Positions 51,169-62,800 of a DNA stretch of 64,000 nt are shown piece by piece (position 1 is the first letter of the stretch; every line of letters begins with the position of its first letter). The stretch spans positions 183,501-247,500 of the forward strand of contig CAJNDS010002463.1 of NCBI GenBank assembly GCA_905221605.1. The letters run 5' to 3'. A program made the position numbers and the translations under genes. Source of the DNA: Symbiodinium natans (lineage: Eukaryota; Sar; Dinophyceae; Suessiales; Symbiodiniaceae). The notes beneath the pieces were generated by a model that had not been told where the DNA came from, ran no database searches, and worked only from the letters and a program-made list of their open reading frames with translations.

Positions 51169-54100
51169 GCCTGGCAGGCGGCTACCATCGGCTCGACAAA
51201 GTTCGGGACCAAAATGGCCTTGCAGGCTCTGCTTTGGGACGTTTCGGGTTTAGAGTTTGGGGTTTAGGGTTTAGGGCTTAGGGTTAGGGTTTAGGGTTTA
51301 GGGTTTAGGGTTTAGGGTTTAGAGTTTGGGGTTTAGGGTTTAGGGTTTAGGGTTAGGGTTTGGGGTTGAGGATGAGGCTCTGCTTGCAGCTTCATGGGTA
51401 ATGATCAGTAGGGGTTATCTCACCGTAGCTACCCTGCTTATCACCCTACTTATAAGCAGCCATGAACCTCCAGGTAGCACTTTCTCAGGCTTCTTTGGGG
51501 CTTAAAGGCTGAGGGGCTTCGGTTTGGGCTGAGAAAGGGCAGCCGGCTGGGGCTTGAGAACCTGAACCTCCAACATCTTGCTCTGTTAAACCCTTCAAAC
51601 CCTAAACCCTAAACCCTAAACCCTAAACCCTAAACCCTAAACCCTAAACCCTAAACCCTAAACCCTAAACCCTAAACCCTAAACCCTGAACCCTGAACCC
51701 TAAACCCTAAACCCTAAACCCTAAACATTAAACCCTAAACCCTAAACCCTAAACCCTAAACCCTAAACCCTAAACCCTAAACCCTAAACCCTAAACCCTA
51801 AACCCTAAACCCTAAACCCCAAACCCTAAACCCTAAACCCTTTCCCTAAACCCTAAATCCTAAACCCTAAGCCCTAAACCCTAAAACTTCTAGAGACTCA
51901 CAGGTAAGATCGCCAACCCAGCTCCCGGTTCGCAGGTGTGGTCTCAGGAGCGTGTGAGGGGCGCCCCAACACGCTCAAGGCCGGCCCTTTCAGACTTGGG
52001 GTTTCGGGTTTCGAACCCCTACACCCCTAAACCCCGAAACCCCTAAACCCCTAAACCCCTAAACCCCTAAACCCCTAAACCCCTAAACCCCTAACCCCTA
52101 CACCCCTAAACCCCTAAACCCCTAACGGGTTTCGGGTTTCGGGTTTAGGGTTTAGGGTTCAGGGTCTGGGTAAAGCTTAGGGGTCCTTGTGCCCTAAACT
52201 CCAGAAACCGCAGACCCCTAACCCTAAACCCTCCTCCGAAGGATATGTGTGGAAGTTTGCAAAGCCCAAAGGACCTCAAGCCCGACATTCACCTCCCTAA
52301 AACTCTCCCCGAACCCATCAGAAAACCAGCCTAACCCTAAACCCCTAAACCCTAAACCCCAAACCCCTAAACCCCTAAACCCTTAAACCCCTAAACCCCT
52401 AAACCCCTAAACCCTAAACCCGAAAATCTAAAATCTAAACCGGAAGCCCTACAACTCACAGATCCTAAACCCCCTAAACTCCGCACGGAGGTGGTGCTCC
52501 TGTCCAACTTGCAGGAGAAGAGCCCTGGCGGCGTGTTTAGGGTTTAGGGTGTGGGGGCTTGGGTTTAGGGTTTAGGGTTTAGGGTTTAGGGCTTAGGGCT
52601 TAGGGCTTAGGGTTTAGGGTTTAAGGTTTAGGGTTTAGGGTTTAGGGTTTAGGGTTTAGGGTTTAGGGTTCGCGGGAGCTTGGGTTCGGCCTTCCGAGCC
52701 CACGGGGTGACGCAGGCTCCAAGACTCTGCTGCAGCGTTTAGGGTTTAGGGTTTAGGGTTGTTTAGGGTTTAGGGTTAGGGTTTAGGGTTTAGGGTTAGG
52801 GTTTAGGGTTTAGGGTTAGGGTTTAGGGTTCAGGGTTTCGGGGTTTAGGGTTCACCTACTTGGGGTTCTTACGGGTACTTATTAGGAGGGTATAAGTAGG
52901 TACAGTAACCATGGTTAGACCCTTTTCAAGGTACTTATATCTCCTCTTATATGTGTCCTAGTGAACCTCCAAGCAACCCCTAATGTCCAAGCTCCTTGAA
53001 CCCTAAACGAGCGTGTTTGTTACCCACCCTCGGTGTGGGGTTGTTAGATTTTAAACTCAACTCTGCTCCTCGCCCGGAACTCTTCTCCTCGCCCGGAACT
53101 CTTCTCCTCGCCCGGAACTCTTCTCCTCGCCCGGAACTCTTCTCCTCGCCCGGTCTACTCCTTGGTCATCCCTGGAGTGCCCAACCTCAAAGTGTCCCTG
53201 TCTCCCTGGAGTACCCGGTGTGCCCAACCCCAGAGTCTCCCTAGAGTGCCCAACCCAAAGTGTCCCCAGAGTGCCCAGCCCCAAAGTCTGCCTGGAGTGC
53301 CCAACCCCAGAATCTCCCTAGGGTGCCCAACCCAGAGTCTCCCTGGAGTTCCCGGAGTGCCCAACCCCAGAGTCTCGTGCCCAACCCCAGAGTGTCCCCG
53401 GAGTGCCCAACCCCAGAGTCTCCCTAGAGTGCCCAACCCAAAGTGTCCCCAGAGTGCCCAGCCCCAAAGTCTGCCTGGAGTGCCCAACCCCAGAATCTCC
53501 CCAGGGTGCCCAACCCAGAGTCTCCCTGGAGTTCCCGGAGTGCCCAACCCCAGAGTCTCGTGCCCAACCCCAGAGTGTCCCCGGAGTGCCCAACCCCAGA
53601 GTCTTCCTAGAGTGCCCAACCCAAAGTGTCCCCAGAGTGCCCAGCCCCAAAGTCTGCCTGGAGTGCCCAACCCCAGAATCTCCCCAGGGTGCCCAACCCA
53701 GAGTCTCCCTGGAGTTCCCGGAGTGCCCAACCCCAGAGTCTCGTGCCCAACCCCAGAGTGTCCCCGGAGTGCCCAACCCCAGAGTCTCCCTAGAGTGCCC
53801 AACCCAAAGTGTCCCCAGAGTGCCCAGCCCCAAAGTCTGCCTGGAGTGCCCAACCCCAGAATCTCCCTAGGGTGCCCAACCCAGAGTCTCCCTGGAGTTC
53901 CCGGAGTGCCCAACCCCAGAGTCTCGTGCCCAACCCCAGAGTGTCCCCGGAGTGCCCAGCCCAGAGTCTGCCTAGAGTGCCCAACCCAAAGTGTCCCCAG
54001 AGTGCCCAGCCCCAAAGTCTGCCTGGAGTGCGCAACCCCACAGTCTCCCTGGAGTGTCCAACCCCAGAGTCTCCCTGGAGTTCCCGGAGTGCCCAACCCC

Positions 54101-55405
54101 AGAGTCTCGTGCCCAACCCCAGAGTGTCCCGGAGTGCCCAGCCCAGAGTCTGCCTAGAGTGCCCAACCCAGAGTCTCGCTGGTGTGTTCAACTAGAGTCT
54201 CCTGGAGTGCGCAACCCCACAGTCTCCCTGGAGTGTCCAACCCCAGAGTCTCCCTGCAGAGTGTCCCCGGCCCGCCCCAGAGTGTCCTTGGAGTGCCCAA
54301 CCCCAGAGTATATCTACCAAGATAGGGTGGGGATGTTCGAAGTAACATAATTTTGGGTGGATGGTTGGTCATCGGAGTTCGCAGGGGGAGTGGTACCCCC
54401 AAACCCCAAACCCTAGACGCAGACCGTGAACCCCCAAACTCTGAACCCCAGTCCCTTCACCAAGGCTCTACGAGCTCGAGAACCTACTCACGGAAGAGGC
54501 CATACCTGCTTTGGGGGCTTAGTGTTTCATGGTGTAGGACGTGAGGGTTCATGTGTTTTTCGGGTTTAGGGCTTTAGTTTAGGGGTTGAGGAGAAGGTTC
54601 TTTGGTTTTCGGGTTTAGGGTTTTTAGGATTTCCGTACTTATAGCCAAATATAAGTCTACTTCTAACCTTCGTAGAGGACTGAGGGGACTCAGAGGGCCC
54701 ACAAGCGCAAGTTCTAATTGGGGTTCGAAGTACCCTAACCCCTAACCCCTAAACCCCTAACCCCAAACCCCTAACCCCTAAACCCTCAACCCTGAACCCT
54801 CAACCCTAAACCCTAAACACTAAACCCTACAATTGGGGGTTAATACGTACCCTGAACCTCCCAGCAGTGCGGGACCCTGACTCCCGCCACACAGAGCGAA
54901 GCCCAAAGCGCTCAAGTCGAGCGGTGCGGTCTGGGGCTTAGGGTTTAGGGTTTGGGGTTTGGGGTTTAGGGTTTGGGGTTCAGGGTTTAGGGTTTAGGGT
55001 TTGGGGTTGAGGGTTCAGGGTTTAGGGTTTAGGGTTTAGGGTTTGGGAGACTTAGGGAGCTGAGGGTCTCTCGGGCTTTGGTGGTCTCCGGATGACAGTG
55101 TGCAAGAGCCAGTGCTCCCGAAGAGGTTTTCGAGACCTCCTGGTTAGGGAATGAGGGAATCAGGGTTTAGGGTTTAGGGTTAAGGGTTTAGGGCCCTATA
55201 TATACCCTTCAAAGGGAGTATGTAGGGTACGCATTCCATCATTCCCTACTAAGAACCGGCCAGGAGAGTGATCTTGAGAAGGAAGTGATTGGAAGAGAGC
55301 CAAGCAGCCGGTTGTTGGTCTCCTGGTGCTGAAAGTAATTGCTGAAACCCAAAACCCAAAACCCACAACCCTAAACCCTATATCCTTCACCCTAAAACCT
55401 GAACC

Positions 55406-55444
<39 letters not shown>

Positions 55445-56281
55445 ACCCTAAACCCTAAACCCTAAACCCTAAACCCTAAACCCTAAACCCTAAATAAACC
55501 CTAAGCGGCAGGTGTATTGGCGCAAGCACGCGCAGCAGATGCAGGAGAAAGTGGAGAAATCCAAGGAGGCAGCTCCCCTGCTTGGGATTTGGGGTTCGGG
55601 TTTAGGGTTTAGGGTTTGGGGTTTGGGGTTTAGGGTTTAGGGTTTAGGGTGTAGGGTTTAGGGTTCAGGGTTTAGGGTTTAGGGTTCAGGGTTTGGGGTT
55701 TAGGGTTTAGGGTCTCGGGTTTAGGGTTTAGGGATGGGGACATGATAATTTCGTGTTCAGGGTCTATTGCTTAGGGCATCTGAGAGGATTTAGAAAGGGT
55801 TTCGGGTTTAGGGATGGGGATTCAGGATGAAGCCTACACCCTAAAACCCTAAACCACTAAACCCTAAACCCTAAACCCTAAACCCTAAACCCTAAACCCT
55901 AAACCCCTAAACCCTAAGCCCTCAACCCTCAGGGCCGTGGTGTCTTCTATCAGTTCTAGCATCGTATACGCCATGTGCCTTGTAGTTTAAGCGCCCTGCT
56001 GGCGTTTGAGGTGCTTTCCTGAATTCGGGGGCATTGGGCTCTCTGTTGATATTGGGTGAACCCTACACCCTAAAGCCTCAACCCAAAACCCTCAGCAAAC
56101 CCTAAGCCCTAAACCCCCAACCCCTAAGCCTTAAACCCTAGCCCTAAACCTTAGCCCGGAACCCCAAACTGCCCTAAACCCTACACCCTAAACCCCAAAC
56201 ACTCCCCGTTGTGACAAGAAGCCTCTGCTGAATCAGGCGGAGAGCCGGCACCAGGAGGAGATCAGGGGATGTGTGGCGTAG
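51169..56281 (+). CDS. Helical hypothetical protein, eight in-phase exons (C-terminal 109 aa)
   Basis: Exons: 51169-51225, 51936-51960, 52242-52279, 52491-52530, 52716-52731 (16 nt), 54465-54498, 55512-55568 and 56219-56281 (TAG). They sum to 110 codons with phases matching at all seven junctions; every donor is GC. The protein reads AWQAATIGSTKFGTKMALQ, VWSQERVRGYVWKFAKPKGP, VVLLSNLQEKSPGGSKTLL, LYELENLLTEE, VYWRKHAQQMQEKVEKSKE, KPLLNQAESRHQEEIRGCVA. The second half should be a long charged helix. Its RKHxQQM stretch resembles RKHEQQM in the gene at 31806-37885, so the two may be related. Intron 5 (1.7 kb) contains the 183-bp minisatellite. No function is assigned. The first exon is open in phase 0, so the N-terminus lies upstream, perhaps through 50308-50326 (TTLKHL) and the model at 45373-48694. 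Confidence 0.5.
51245..51890. repeat. TTTAGGG array then CCCTAAA array within one intron
   Basis: TTTAGGG at 51245-51370 follows exon 51169-51225. CCCTAAA at about 51600-51890 precedes exon 51936-51960. Between them is a diverged inverted-repeat element with right end CCATGAACCTCCAGGTAG (about 51461-51478). Confidence 0.92.
52535..52850 (+). repeat. TTTAGGG arrays around a 16-nt exon
   Basis: TTTAGGG at 52535-52672 after exon 52491-52530, and at 52738-52850 right after exon 52716-52731. Confidence 0.93.
52857..52975. mobile_element. Inverted-repeat element, CTTGGAGGTTCATG family
   Basis: Left end TACTTGGGGTTCTTACGGGT, right end AGTGAACCTCCAAGCA. The core is TATAAGTAGGTACAGTAACC with the ATGGTT motif. 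It lies inside the intron before exon 54465. Confidence 0.65.
53060..53152 (+). repeat. 19-bp tandem repeat, about five copies
   Basis: CTCTTCTCCTCGCCCGGAA repeated without interruption. Confidence 0.93.
53160..54310 (+). repeat. GTGCCCAACCCCAGAGTCTCC minisatellite with 183-bp higher-order period
   Basis: Basic units of about 21-30 bp (GAGTGCCCAACCCCAGAGTC) build a higher-order repeat: the marker AGTCTCGTGCC recurs at 53371, 53554, 53737, 53920 and 54103, exactly 183 bp apart. 183 is a multiple of three, which explains the long open frames on both strands; they are not genes. Confidence 0.95.
54311..55511. repeat. Telomere-like mosaic between two exons
   Basis: CCCTAAA at about 54725-54835 and 55365-55505; TTTAGGG at 54933-55045 and 55160-55195. 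Small islands at 54895-54925 and 55093-55125 are exon-like in places but do not keep phase with the flanking exons. Confidence 0.8.
55140..55263. mobile_element. Inverted-repeat element, GGTTCTTAGTAGGGAATGAG family
   Basis: Left end CTGGTTAGGGAATGAGGGAA (shortened), right end CATTCCCTACTAAGAACC. The core contains TTTAGGG units and CCTATATATACCCTT. It is the diverged partner of 59766-59911. Confidence 0.6.
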
Positions 56282-57035
56282 CTGGCAGAGAAAGCATGCA
56301 AAAGACCCTAAACCCTCAAACTGTAAACGCCCCTCAAACCCCAAACCGGTAAAACCCTTCAAACCCCAAAACCCCACCCTTCCTTGGACCCCAAAACCCT
56401 TGCACCCCAAAACCCGTAAACCCCAAAACCCCCGAAAACCCCTAAACCCCAAGCCCAAAACCTTAAACCCACCCTAAACCCCAAACTCAACCCTAGACCC
56501 TAAACCTTAAACCCTAAACCCTAAACCCTAAAGCCTAAACCCGAGTATGTCAAGAGGAGCTCACGAGCTTGTCGCTGCGTTACACAGGCCTTGAGGCAGG
56601 TAGAGAGGCCAGGGCAGGGGGCGTGGGCTTTTAGGGTTTAGGGTTTCGGGTTTCGGGGGTTTCGGGTTCAGGGTTTAGGGCCTTTCCGGGTTTGGGCTTT
56701 CAGGGTTTAGGGCTTTTAGAGTTTAGGGTTTGGGGCTTAGGGTTTAGGGTTTGGGGTTTAGGGTTTAGGGTTTGGCGGGGTTGCTTTGTGTTTGCAGGTT
56801 TTGTGGTTTGGGAATTTTGGGGAGCTTTGGGTGTTTTGGGTTTGTGGGGTATGAGGAGTTCCCTCTGCGGCTTCTTGCTGCGCGGATTTCTTGAGGAGTC
56901 CCAAACCCTAAACCCTAAACCCTAAACCCTAAACCCTAAACCCTAAACCCTAAACCCTAAACCCTAAACCCTAAACCCTAAACCCTAAACCCTAAGCCCT
57001 AAGCCCTAAGCCCTAAACCCTAAACCCTAAACCCT
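55590..57035. repeat. Telomere-like mosaic around the last exon of the upstream gene
   Basis: TTTAGGG/TTTGGGG at 55590-55735 and 56630-56780. CCCTAAA at 55830-55935, 56040-56195, 56470-56545 and 56905-57035. Islands 55935-56040 and 56545-56630 hold no gene I can support. Confidence 0.8.
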
Positions 57036-57242
57036 AACTGGGCAGTTCGGGCAAGATGCCGTCGAAGGGCCAAAGTCCCCTTTGCTGTGATCCTGGTACG
57101 GTAGGGGTCGGAATAAGTACTCATGGCACTCCCTTAGGGTCCCTGTTTAGATCTACTACAATAGCGCCCCAAAATCCTACTGAAATCCAACAAAAGGCCC
57201 CTACATTTTCTGTGGTGTGTCGTCGGGCTGAGAGAGAGAGCC

Positions 57243-58080
57243 ATGGGAGAGGATGCTTTCTCCCAAGCCAGTATTGTGGGGGCTCGGGTGGAGCGGGGTG
57301 TCGCGCATGTGAGTGACAGCGCGGAGATCCATACGAGGCGGAGCTTCTGCGAGCCTCTTGTTCCAGGCTCAGGCTGCTTCCCTGAATGTAAAAAAACCCT
57401 AAACCCTAAACCCTAAACCCTAAACCCTAAACCCTAAACCCTAAACCCTAAACCCTAAACCCTAAACCCTAAACCCTAAACCCTAAACCCTAAACCCTAA
57501 ACCCTAAAAACCCCTACCCCCCCCAACCCTCAACCCCCCGAAACCCCCAAAACTGTCCGCGAGGCTCTGGCGAAGGCCCACCTCTCCGCCTCCAAGGCTC
57601 CACCGTGTCTGAGACAATAGCGACCCTAAACCCTAACCCCTAAACCCCTAAACCCCTAAACCCCTAAACCCCTAAACCCCTAAACCCTTAAACCCCTAAA
57701 CCCTTCAACCCTTAAACCCTAACCCCTAAACCCTAACCCCTAAACCCTAAACCCTTAAACCCTTAAACCCTTAAACCCTAAACCCGAAACCCTCAACCCC
57801 TTCTACTCACGTAGCCTTTGTGCACCGGCTCCGCCAGAGAGAATGACGAGAGACACAGGATTTAGGGTTTGGGGTTCATCGCCCCCGGTGCTGGGCACGA
57901 GCAGGAACATCGTGCGAAGGTCCAGGTTTCAGGTTTCCGGCGTTTAGGACGTTCTTCAACCGCTTCTCGCAAAGACCCCAAACCCAAAACCCCGAACAAC
58001 CAAACCCGAAACCCCGAAACCTGAGCACTCGACCCTGGGCCCTGAAGCCTATGCCGCACCTAAACCCTAAACCCTAAACC

Positions 58081-58126
<46 letters not shown>

Positions 58127-59853
58127 ACCCTGAACACTAAACCCTAAACCCAAAACCCTGAACCCTAAACCCTAAACCCTAAGCCCTGAACCCTAAACCC
58201 TAAACCCTAAACCCTAAACCCTGAACCCTAAACCCTAAAACCCTAAACCCCCTAAACCCTGGGCCGTAGACTCCGCGGAGGCCCTGAAGAAGGGGCAGAA
58301 GAACATGGTGGAGGCCCGCATGGTCACGGTCGTGAGCTTCAAGAAGCGGCCAGGCTGCTATACACTCTCAACCCCTAAACTCTAACCCCTAACCCCTAAC
58401 CCCTAACCCCTAAACCCTAAACCCTAAACCCTAAACCCTAAAACCTAATCCCTAAGCCCCAAACCCCTAAACCCGAAACCCCAAACCCTAAACCCCAAAC
58501 CCTAAACCCTAAACCCCAAACCCTAAACCCTAAACCCCAAACCCTAAACCCTCAACCCGAAACCCCAAACCCCAGACCCAGACCCAGGTCCGCCAAAGGC
58601 AAGGATCAAGTTCCGCAGGCCGCGGGCCGAGCCGGGTTCGGGGGTTGGGGTTTAGGGTTTAGGGTTTAGGGTTTAGGGTTTAGGGTTTAGGGTTTAGGGT
58701 TTAGGGTTTAGGGTTTTGGGCTTAGGGTTCATGGTTTGGGGTTCAGGATTTCCACTGCCCCCCATGCTTGCCCCGACCGGCATGGATGCGTCCACCAATA
58801 ATTCTGAACACGAAGCCCTCAGCAAACCCTTAAACCCTAAACCCTAAACCTTGAACCCTAAACCCTAAACCCTAAACCCTAAACCCTAAACCCTAAACCC
58901 TAAACTCTAAACCCTAAACCCTAAACCCTAAACCCTAAACCCTAAACCCTAAACCTTGCACCCTAAACCCTTAACTATAAAGACCTGGGCCTAGTGGACT
59001 TCTTCCGAGGGCCAGCATGGACTTTCAGACTTTTTGCTTCAGGCTTGCAACCGCTTTGAGGCGACCCGAGATACCCCCTCAAACCTACAGGGTTGAGGGT
59101 TCCCCTAAGCCCCTAAACCCCTAAACCCATGACCGGGCCCCTAAACCCCTAAACCCATGACCCCTAAACTGCTAAACCTCTTAAAGCCTCAACCCTGACA
59201 TCTAAATCCCTCCCTGAAAGAACCCTAAACCCTAAACCCTATACCCTAAACCCTAAATCCTAAATCCTAAACCTAAAAGGAACCCTATGAGCACCTGCAC
59301 CCGAGGTCTGGCGCGACGTGTCGAAGTACGTGGACCTGAACTGGTCGGTGGCTCTCTCAAGGCACCGGGTGGTTGTGAGTGAGGAGTCTTGGGGGGTTTG
59401 TAGGGTTTGTAGGGTTTGTAGGGTTTCGTAGGGTTGATAGGGTTTATAGGGTCAGGTTTTGTAGGGCTTATAGGGTTCATAGGCTTTGTAGGGCATGCCA
59501 GATTTTGCTCTCTGCGTCGTCCTTTAGCTGTTTCTGGCTTTGGTGCTGGTTGCCCTGGTTGCCTCTGAGCACAGGACTGGGTCTGAGAACTGAGAGAGCT
59601 GTGGGTTTCCAAACGCGTTCCTTTCCATGGCCTTCCCCCTGCTGCGATCGGACATTCAAAGCCACGATATGGTTGGCATAGACGAGTGATGGGTCCATAT
59701 GTCTGAAACGACTGCGGCCACATATTCGAAGACTATGGGTTTAAGACGGCTCTGAAGGTGTCCGACTGGTTCTTAGTAGGGAATGAGGGAATGAGGTGCC
59801 CTATATAATCCCTTAAGGATAGATAGATATAGAGATATAAATATATATACTTT

Positions 59854-59886
<33 letters not shown>

Positions 59887-62800
59887 TCCCTCATTCCCTA
59901 CTAAGAACCAGGGGGGTGCGGTGATGTGCGGGGCTGGGCAGGCATTTTCGCCATCCGGTTCCAGTGAGGTCCAGACAGGCACTCGGCTTGGTTTTCTGGA
60001 CCTGGGAAGCCTTGGAAGCTCCAAGCGCGACGCTGGATTGCACGCGGCACAGCGGCACGGAGTGATCTAAAGGTACTTCCGCCCTAAACCCTAAACCCTA
60101 AACCCTAAACCCTAAACCCTAAGCCCTAAGCCCTAAACCCTAAACCCTGAACCCTAAACCCTAAACCCTAAACCCTAAACCCTAAACCCTAAACCCTAAA
60201 CCCTAAACCCTAAACCCTAAACCCTAACCCTAAACCCTAAACCCTAAACCCTAAACCCTAAACCGTAAACCCTAACCCTTACCCTAAACCCTAAACCCTA
60301 AACCCTAAGCCCCAAACCCTAAACCCTAAACCCTAAACCCTAAACCCTAAACCCTAAACCCTAAACCCTAAACCCTAAACCCTAAACTCTGCACCCTGCA
60401 CCACCCGGCAGGCCGCCGCCGACTCCGACCGGCGACGAAGACCCGGCCGCAGCCCCTGCGCGACCCCCGCGGCCGACGCTGATCGCGCTGAAGGATGCCA
60501 AAGGCACCCCAGGGTTTAGGGTTTAGGGTTTAGGGTTTAGGGTTTAGGGCTTAGGGTTTAGGGTTTAGGGTTTAGGACTTTGTAGGGTGTTGAGGTTTTC
60601 TCAGGGTTTTTTAGGGGTTTTTAGGGGGTTCTTAATGGCTTGTTAGGGTTTTTACGGTTTTTCTAGGTTCTTTTTACAGGATTTAAGGGGTTTTAACGGT
60701 TTTGGGGGCTTTAGGGACGCGATTGACCCGGGGGTGAGGTTGAGCTTCGCAGGGTTGAGGGTCTTAGGGTTTGGATTTTAGGGTTTTAGGGTTTGGGGTT
60801 TTAGGGCTCAGGGTTTGGGTTTTCAGGGTTCAGGAAAGGTTTTGGGATAGTTTTTTTGAGTTTACGGTCAAGGCTTTTTGGGGAGTTTAGGCTAGTTTTG
60901 GGGATGATGGAGCGATTTTCCCGGCTCTGGGCGCAGATCCGACGAAACCCTGAACCAGATCCCTCAAACCCTACACCCTAAACGCAGGGGTTTAGGGTTT
61001 AGGGTTTAGGGTTTAGGGAAGTTTTAGCTATAGGGTCCTTAAGGGCGGGGTTCAGTGGGGGTGTTTAACTTAAGGTTCCGTAACGCTCCCCACTACTCCC
61101 TAAGGTTAAGCCGCTTTTCTCAGGCTTCCTAGGTACCACTCCCCATGCACCCCCCTCCCCTGTGAGGACCTTCTAATCAGTCGGGCAGATAAAGAGCCAA
61201 GCTCCAGCCCCAGAGTACGTGGTTTAGGGTGCAGAGGCGCCACGCACTGATTTTGGCTTTGCCCAAATGTAGCGGATTGTGTTTCGCTCTGCCTTGAGAA
61301 GCCTCAACCCTCAACACGTGCATGATGCAGGCTTCGCGAGATCCGTGGTTTCTCATCGGAGCCACGACAGTTGCCGCTCGAGAGCGATGGGGTGCCTTCA
61401 CACCTTTTGAGATGTGAGATTTCTGAAGAGCCCTAACCCGAAAACCCGATACAACCCGAACCTCCCTAAACTCCAAGCCCCTAAACCCTAAACCCTAAAC
61501 CCTAAGACCTAAACCCTAAACCCGAAACCCTAAACCCTAAACCCTAAAGCCTAAACCACCCCAAACGCGGAACCCTAAGCCCTGAATCCTAAACCCCCTT
61601 CAACCTCCAACCAGCACTTGGGTCGAAAGTTTGCTTTGGATCGTGAGGCTTGGGGTCTGGGTTTGGGCTTAGGGGTTAGGGGTTTCGGGGTTTAGGGTTT
61701 AGGGGCTTTAGAGGGGCCCTGAACTGACCCTACACCCTCGAACCCACGAGGCCCTGAAGTCTGACCCCCGTGCAGCACTAGTGACTTTCATGGTTTTAGG
61801 GTTTAGGGTTCAGCCTTCAGGGTTTAGGGCACCCTGGGGACCAGGTGGTCATTTGTGAAGGAGCTAACTTAGTCCAAAACTTCAAGCCCTCAGCCTAAAG
61901 AGCAAGGAACATAGGGATTCACCCGCACACATATAAGCAGGAGCAAGGAAACTCAATAAGACAACGGGTACCTGAATAAATGCATCTTTGTATTTTCCCA
62001 TCGTAGAATTCAGTCTGTAGTCCCCTACACAGCCCAGGTTTCCTCCATGTCTCCTGAAACCCGAACCCGCAAAGCCTAAACCCTAAACCCTAAACCCCAA
62101 ACCCTAAGCCCTAAGCCCTAAACCCTAAACCCTAAACCCTCAACCCTAAACCCTGAACCCCAAGCCCTAATCCCTAAACCCTAAACCCCAAACCCTAAAC
62201 CCCAAACCCTAAACCCTAAGCCCTAAACCCCAAACCCTAAACCCTAAACCCTAAACCCTAAACCCTAAACCCTAAACCCTAAATTAGCCTAAACCCTAAA
62301 CCCTAAACCCTAATGAACTCAGATGGCCACGGCCACGTGATCAACGTGACGGGGAAGGCCTTGGAGGCTCTCCGCAAGGGCAAGAACAAGGCCCGGCCCT
62401 CAAGGGGTTCTGTTGAAGGTTCATTTAGGGTTTAGGGTTTAGGGTTTAGGGTTTAGAGTTTAGGGTTTAGAGCATGATTTGGGGTTAGTAGGGTTGTAAG
62501 TACCCTACCTAAGCTTGTGGCCACAGTTACCCAAACTACGAATTACCCCACTGACATGTGCCCATGAACCTCCAAGTAAAGTGTCGAACGTTTAGGATTA
62601 GGGTTTAGGGTTTATTATCCAAATTATCCACATTTTTTGGATACCGTGCCCTTGACAGCCCCCCTCCCCCCCTTCTACTTCTCAAAGGGGACCACTGGTG
62701 GCGAGAACTGGCATACACTATACTCCCGTACACCCCTGAACCCTAAACCCCAAACCCTAAGCCCTAAACCCTAAACCCTCAACCCTAAACCCTAAGCCCT

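Noticed and set aside
53155-54195. Frames of 130-330 codons on both strands in the minisatellite
   Set aside because: The 183-bp period is a multiple of three and lacks stops; composition is pure repeat.
59306-59361. Including this exon in the eight-exon gene
   Set aside because: It enters in phase 0 while the preceding exon leaves in phase 2; without another exon the frame breaks. Reported only as a candidate.
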